Positions 44,710 to 48,907 of a stretch of DNA of 48,907 bases are shown here, in pieces. The position numbers and the translations under genes were made by a program. This stretch comes from Nitrosomonadales bacterium (GTDB lineage: Bacteria; Pseudomonadota; Gammaproteobacteria; Burkholderiales; Gallionellaceae): positions 1 to 48,907 of the forward strand of contig JACPVZ010000045.1 in the NCBI GenBank assembly GCA_016197305.1. Reading direction: 5' to 3'. The notes beneath the pieces were generated by a model, which was not told the DNA's origin, ran no database searches, and was given only the letters and a program-made list of their open reading frames with translations. Within the stretch, counting starts at the first letter, position 1. Every line of letters starts with the position of its first letter.

Positions 44710-45130
44710 GCCGACCCAATTAAACTCCCCAGTACGGAGAATTCAGGGTGCGATTATCCATGACTGCGCACAACACACAAGGAAACTCGGCAAATGTGTC
44801 GCTTTTTTGCAACACGCCGCGCTTGTTCATCGGACCGTGACTATCCATCAACACCATGTAGGAGCGGCTTACCCTGAGGGTCAAAAAAGCCGCGAAGGAT
44901 ATGCTGCCGAACAAGAACTTTGCGGCTGAAGCCGCTCCCACAAACAATCATCGCAGTACGCTTTATTGATCCGGCACCTATAAAGTAGCACGTCATACCC
45001 GCGAAGGCGGGTATCCAGTGGCGCGCAAAGCGCGCCGTTGTTTGTTTTGCTAGATTCCGGGTCAAGCCCGGAATGACGAAAGCAATACTGTTTACGTGCC
45101 GGATCTATAAGTTACCGCCCACCCCCAGTC
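44710..45130. repeat. REP-rich intergenic region between porin and slt genes
   Basis: No gene is supported in this ~480-base gap. It holds two repeat types. The first is GTAGGAGCGGCTT..GCCGCGAA (44,860-44,895) with its inverted partner TTTGCGGCTGAAGCCGCTCC (44,919-44,938), like the common GTAGGAGCGGC repeats. The second is CGTCATACCCGCGAAGGCGG (44,992) facing ATTCCGGGTCAAGCCCGGAA-TGACG (about 45,054-45,078). The track's slt start at 45,073 lies inside the second repeat and is not used. Confidence 0.7.
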
Positions 45131-45189
45131 GCACAGGACAAGAAACATGGCCACTGCGCCCCTGTGCTATGCTCCGCGCGGTTGTTTCA

Positions 45190-47223
45190 ATGATGGCTGG
45201 TATGAGATTCGTCGTTTATTTATTGTTGTTCGCGGCTCCATTACTGGCCGCGCCTGCCCGCGCGGATCAGGATGCCGATTTTATCGCGGCCCAGGCGGCA
45301 TTCCGGGCAGGCGATGCGGCCAAGCTGGCACGTTATGCGCAATCGCTCAAGGCCAGCCCGCTGGAAGTGTATGTGCGCTATTACCAGTTGCGCCTGGACC
45401 TGGAAAACGCCGATGTCGCCGCGGTGCGCGCCTTCCTGAGCCGCCCGGAAGACACGCCGATGATAGACCGCCTGCGCGGCGAGTGGCTGAAGCTGCTGGC
45501 CAGCCGCCAGCAATGGGATTGGTTCGATGCCGAATATCCGCGCCTGATCAACGAAGACACCGAGCTGGCCTGCTATGCACTGCAGTCGCGGCGACGCAAG
45601 GATGAGCCGGCCGCACTGCGCGAGGTGCGCTGGCTGTGGTTGAGCGGCAAGTCGCAGCCGGAAAGCTGCGGGGTGCTGTTCGATGCGGCGATCGGCGCCG
45701 GCCTGATCGGTCCCCAGGACATCAGCCAGCGGCTGCGCCTGACGCTGGAGGCCGGCAATGTATCGCTGGCCAAGCAACTGGCGGAACGGCTCGGCGGTGA
45801 AGCAGCCGTCTCGGCCACGGCCCTGACCAGCGCGGCGGCGGATGCCGACCGCTACCTGGAAAAGCTGGAGACACACCAGCATCATTCCCGCGCCGCCGCA
45901 AAACCCCGCCAGGGCGCCGACACGGCAGAGCCCGACTGGGGCGAGGGGCAGCGCATGGTCGCGCTGTTCGCGCTGCAACGCCTGGCCAAGCAATCACCCG
46001 ATCTGGCGCTGGCGCGCTGGGAAAATCTCTCCGGCCATTTCAGCCCGGCCGAACAGCATTATTACTACGGCTGGCTGGCCTACGAAGCGGCGCGCAAGCT
46101 GGATGGTCGCGCGTTGCAGTGGTTCAGGGCGGCGGCCGATGCGCCGCTCAACGAGCAACAGGCAGCCTGGCGGGTGCGCGCCGCGCTGCGCGCCCAGGAC
46201 TGGCCCGAGGTGCTGGCCAGCATCGGTTTGATGAGCGAGCAACAGCAGCGCGACCCGGCCTGGCAATACTGGAAGGCCCGCGCATTGCTGGTAGCGGGCA
46301 AACCCGATGAAGCCCGCGCGCTGCTGACACCGCTGAGCGGCCAATACACGTTCTACGGCCAATTGGCCGCCGAAGAGCTGGCCGCCGCCACGCTGCCCGG
46401 CACGCTGCCCAAACTCACGACCGGCATCGCGCCGCCGGATTACAAACCCCGCCCACAGGACATCAACACGATGCTGGAGCTGCCCGGCATCCAGCGCACG
46501 CTGGCGTTATACCGGATGGAGATGCGCGGAGAAGCCATCAAGGAATGGGCATGGACGCTGCGCAACTTCAACGATCAGGAGCTGCTCACCGCCGCCGAGA
46601 TCGCGCGGCGCAACGAAATGTACGACCGCGCGATCAATGCCGCCGACCGCACCGTCAACCTGCACGATTTCAGCCTGCGCTACCTGGCGCCTTATCGCGA
46701 TGCGCTGCAGGCCCACATCCGCGAACACGGCCTTGAGGAAGCCTGGGTATACGGGCTGATGCGCCAGGAAAGCCGCTTCGTCACGGCCGCCAAATCCGAT
46801 GTCGGCGCGGCCGGGCTGATGCAGATCATGCCCGCGACCGCCCGCTGGGTGGCCAAGAAGCTGGGATTGAAGAGCTATCGCAACGAACTGATCCGGCAGC
46901 TCGACACCAATCTGAGGCTCGGCACCTATTACATGAAGACCGTGCTGTCGTGGTTCGACGACAGTCCGGTGCTGGCTTCGGCGGCATACAATGCCGGACC
47001 GGGCCGCGCGCGGCAATGGCGCGGCGAACAACCTCTGGAAGGGGCAATCTACGCCGAGACCATCCCGTTCGACGAGACCCGCGACTACGTAAAGAAGGTG
47101 ATGAGCAACACGATGTATTACGCCCGACAATTCAACGCGCCGGCTCGCCCGCTCAAGCAGCGCATGGGCATCATCGCGCCGAAGAACCCCGCCAACCAGC
47201 AGGCGATTCACGATGAGAAGTGA
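45190..47223 (+). CDS. slt: Soluble lytic murein transglycosylase (Slt70-like)
   Basis: Slt is a periplasmic exo-transglycosylase that releases anhydro-muropeptides. A start at 45,190 gives 677 residues with the signal peptide MRFVVYLLLFAAPLLAAPAR; ATGs at 45,193 and 45,202 are also possible and none has a clear ribosome binding site. A long alpha-superhelical ring domain fills residues ~30-470 (for example WDWFDAEYPRLINEDTELAC). The C-terminal SLT domain has WVYGLMRQESRFVTAAKSDV with catalytic Glu in RQESR, GAAGLMQIMPATARWVAKKL, NLRLGTYYMKTVLSWFDDSP and AAYNAGPGRARQW. It overlaps cca by 11 bases. Confidence 0.94.
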   Translation: MMAGMRFVVYLLLFAAPLLAAPARADQDADFIAAQAAFRAGDAAKLARYAQSLKASPLEVYVRYYQLRLDLENADVAAVRAFLSRPEDTPMIDRLRGEWLKLLASRQQWDWFDAEYPRLINEDTELACYALQSRRRKDEPAALREVRWLWLSGKSQPESCGVLFDAAIGAGLIGPQDISQRLRLTLEAGNVSLAKQLAERLGGEAAVSATALTSAAADADRYLEKLETHQHHSRAAAKPRQGADTAEPDWGEGQRMVALFALQRLAKQSPDLALARWENLSGHFSPAEQHYYYGWLAYEAARKLDGRALQWFRAAADAPLNEQQAAWRVRAALRAQDWPEVLASIGLMSEQQQRDPAWQYWKARALLVAGKPDEARALLTPLSGQYTFYGQLAAEELAAATLPGTLPKLTTGIAPPDYKPRPQDINTMLELPGIQRTLALYRMEMRGEAIKEWAWTLRNFNDQELLTAAEIARRNEMYDRAINAADRTVNLHDFSLRYLAPYRDALQAHIREHGLEEAWVYGLMRQESRFVTAAKSDVGAAGLMQIMPATARWVAKKLGLKSYRNELIRQLDTNLRLGTYYMKTVLSWFDDSPVLASAAYNAGPGRARQWRGEQPLEGAIYAETIPFDETRDYVKKVMSNTMYYARQFNAPARPLKQRMGIIAPKNPANQQAIHDEK

Positions 47224-48454
47224 GCCGAAAATCTATTGCGTCGGCGGCGCGGTGCGCGACCGGCTGCTCGGCCTGCCGGTGCAGGACCACGACTGGGTCG
47301 TGGTGGGCAGCACGCCCGAGGCGATGGTGGCGCAAGGCTTCCAGCCGGTGGGCAGGGACTTCCCGGTGTTCCTGCATCCGGAGACCCATGAGGAATATGC
47401 GCTGGCGCGCACCGAACGCAAGACCGCCCTGGGTTATCAGGGCTTCAGCGTGTACGCCGCGCCGGATGTCACGCTGGAGCAGGACCTGCTGCGCCGCGAC
47501 TTCACGATCAACGCGATCGCCCAGGATGCCGACGGCAAGCTGATCGATCCGCACGGCGGCCAGACCGATCTGAAGGCAGGCATATTGCGCCATGTCAGCG
47601 CGGCATTCAGCGAAGACCCGGTGCGCATCCTGCGCGCGGCGCGTTTCGCGGCGCGCTTCGGTTTCAGCATCGCGCCCGACACCCTGAAGCTGATGCGCGA
47701 CATGGTGGGCAACGGCGAGGTGGATGCGCTGGTGGCGGAACGGGTGTGGCAGGAACTGGCGCGCGGGCTGATGGAAAAACGGCCCTCGCGCTTCTTCGCG
47801 ACGCTGCGCGACTGCGGCGCGCTGAAAAAAATCCTGCCGGAAGTGGATGCGCTGTTCGGTGTGCCACAGCCGGAAAAACATCATCCCGAGATCGACTGCG
47901 GGATTCATCTGATGCTGGTGCTGGACGATACGGCACTGAACGACTACGCGCTGGAGGTGCGCTATGCCGCACTCTGCCACGACCTCGGCAAGGGCAACAC
48001 GCCCGCGGACATGCTGCCGCGCCACATCGGCCACGAGCGGCGCAGCGTGGAGCTGACCAAAAAACTCAGCGAGCGCTTGCGCGCCAGCAGCGAATGCCGC
48101 GACCTGGCCCTGCTCGCGGCGCGCTATCACGGCGACATCCATCGCGCCCAGGAGCTGCGCGCCGAGACCGTCATCCGGCTGTTCCAGTCGGCCGATGCAT
48201 GGCGCAGGCCGGAACGCTTCGGCCAGCTGTTGCAAGCCTGCGCCTCAGATGCGCGCGGGCGCACCGGTCACGAACAGGACGCCTATCCGCAGGCCGATTA
48301 CCTGTTGCATCTGCTGGCCGTGGCACGTACAGTAGACGCTGGCGCAATCGCCCGGCAACAGCCGGACAGCGCGGCCATCCAGACTGCAGTGCAACAGGCG
48401 CGCATCGGCGCAATCGAGCCGCACATCCATCGACAACGCGCTCAACCAGGATGA
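47213..48454 (+). CDS. cca: Multifunctional CCA-adding tRNA nucleotidyltransferase
   Basis: This enzyme adds or repairs the 3' CCA of tRNAs. The 413-residue class II protein starts KIYCVGGAVRDRLLGLPVQD-HDWVVVG, with the catalytic Asp pair. Further motifs are LRRDFTINAIAQ, DPVRILRAARFAARFGF and the nucleotide-selecting region VAERVWQELARGLMEKRPSR. A C-terminal HD domain (ALCHDLGKGNTPADMLPRHI; LLAARYHGDIHRAQEL) is present, as in gammaproteobacterial and betaproteobacterial forms with phosphatase and 2',3'-phosphodiesterase activities. It begins within the end of slt. Confidence 0.96.
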   Translation: MRSEPKIYCVGGAVRDRLLGLPVQDHDWVVVGSTPEAMVAQGFQPVGRDFPVFLHPETHEEYALARTERKTALGYQGFSVYAAPDVTLEQDLLRRDFTINAIAQDADGKLIDPHGGQTDLKAGILRHVSAAFSEDPVRILRAARFAARFGFSIAPDTLKLMRDMVGNGEVDALVAERVWQELARGLMEKRPSRFFATLRDCGALKKILPEVDALFGVPQPEKHHPEIDCGIHLMLVLDDTALNDYALEVRYAALCHDLGKGNTPADMLPRHIGHERRSVELTKKLSERLRASSECRDLALLAARYHGDIHRAQELRAETVIRLFQSADAWRRPERFGQLLQACASDARGRTGHEQDAYPQADYLLHLLAVARTVDAGAIARQQPDSAAIQTAVQQARIGAIEPHIHRQRAQPG

Positions 48455-48465
48455 AAGGAAGGACC

Positions 48466-48907
48466 ATGAACAAATGGATTTTGCCCCTGTTTTGCATATC
48501 GCTGCTTTGCCTGGGCATGACCCTTCCCTGCCTGGCCTGGGCCAGCCAGAAAAACACCCCCGACAAGCCCGCCAAAACCAGCGCCAAGCTGGATCAGATG
48601 TTCAACGGCGTCGATAGCGACGACGACGGCAAACTGTCGCTGCAAGAGACCGAACAGAAAGCGCCGGGACTGGCCGCGAACTTCGAACAGATCGACACGG
48701 ACCACGATGGCGGCCTGACCAAGCAGGAGATCACCGCGTTCTCGCAACTCGTCGAAAAGAACCGCCGCGAATTCAGCCGGCGCCTGCAACTCGCCGACCG
48801 CAACAAGAACGGCAAACTATCCAGGGAAGAAAGCAAGTCCCTGCCTGCGCTCGCCGAGCATTTCGAGGAAATCGACAGCGATCACGACCAGCAACTGGTG
48901 ATCAAGG
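48466..48907 (+). CDS. Exported EF-hand calcium-binding protein (3'-truncated by window)
   Basis: The ORF starts at the ATG at 48,466, with AAAGGAAGGA just upstream, and runs off the window, so it is not in the track. The first ~26 residues are a signal peptide (MNKWILPLFCISLLCLGMTL). Four calcium-binding loops follow in the visible 147 residues: DSDDDGKLSLQE, DTDHDGGLTKQE, DRNKNGKLSREE and DSDHDQQLVIK (continuing). This is a calmodulin-like EF-hand array for the periplasm or outside the cell. Function is unknown. It is 11 bases after cca. Confidence 0.88.
   Translation, partial: MNKWILPLFCISLLCLGMTLPCLAWASQKNTPDKPAKTSAKLDQMFNGVDSDDDGKLSLQETEQKAPGLAANFEQIDTDHDGGLTKQEITAFSQLVEKNRREFSRRLQLADRNKNGKLSREESKSLPALAEHFEEIDSDHDQQLVIK

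Overview
The window looks like the chromosome of a betaproteobacterium, most likely in the Nitrosomonadales and possibly Gallionellaceae (iron oxidisers such as Sideroxydans or Gallionella). This is an inference from gene order and protein style: rpsP-rimM-trmD-rplS, petABC, hemCDXY, an AlgZ/AlgR pair beside argH, and a Burkholderia-type porin. No rRNA gene is present to confirm it. Most of the DNA is GC-rich core genome with short intergenic gaps. Two AT-richer accessory inserts stand out (about 1.23-2.3 kb and 26.7-27.75 kb).

Layout. 1-1 kb: the 5' end of plsY (minus), folB, and a stand-alone MshEN-like protein. 1-2.6 kb: an unknown AT-rich gene between two inverted copies of a ~240-bp dispersed repeat. 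2.6-6.9 kb (minus): xerD, ogt, a terminator, the rplS-trmD-rimM-rpsP operon and a CcsA/YpjD-like membrane protein. 7-11 kb (plus): ffh, a CbbY-type phosphatase, rpe, a small lipoprotein gene and gph. 11-17.7 kb (plus): a possible trp leader peptide with alternative hairpins, trpE, a COG2509 flavoprotein, a FemAB/GNAT-like acyltransferase, trpG, trpD and a cupin. 17.7-21.2 kb (minus): a monoheme cytochrome c with the Rieske, cytochrome b and cytochrome c1 genes, and an exported hypothetical protein. 21.7-26.5 kb: a PAS-GGDEF-EAL protein, an atypical SDR, and a ferredoxin-flavin reductase. 26.6-27.8 kb: an integron-type cassette carrying a HEPN-domain gene. 27.8-31.9 kb (minus): hemC-hemD-hemX-hemY. 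32-35.9 kb (plus): ppc, whose 3' part is damaged, and an MltC-type transglycosylase. 35.9-39.8 kb (minus): a TPR/O-GlcNAc-transferase-like protein, a LytTR regulator and its sensor kinase. 39.8-48.9 kb: argH, a tiny ORF and a perfect 36-bp palindrome, grxD (minus), a CPA1 antiporter, a porin (minus), slt, cca and the start of an EF-hand protein.

Functional themes are protein targeting and translation (ffh, rplS, rpsP, trmD, rimM, cca), tetrapyrrole and cytochrome systems (hemCDXY, petABC, CcsA-like), carbon metabolism consistent with autotrophy (CbbY-like, rpe, gph, ppc), tryptophan and arginine synthesis, and envelope work (plsY, mltC, slt, porin, acyltransferase).

The strongest candidate for something unusual is the sequence between hemY and the flavin reductase gene. 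A HEPN-domain ORF there starts five bases after GTTAGGC and is followed by a 67-bp attC-like site whose outer box is the exact complement. No integrase gene lies in the window. Second is the unknown gene between inverted repeats at 1-2.5 kb. Palindromic REP-like repeats are scattered through many intergenic gaps. All coordinates and motif calls were made by eye; no homology search was run.
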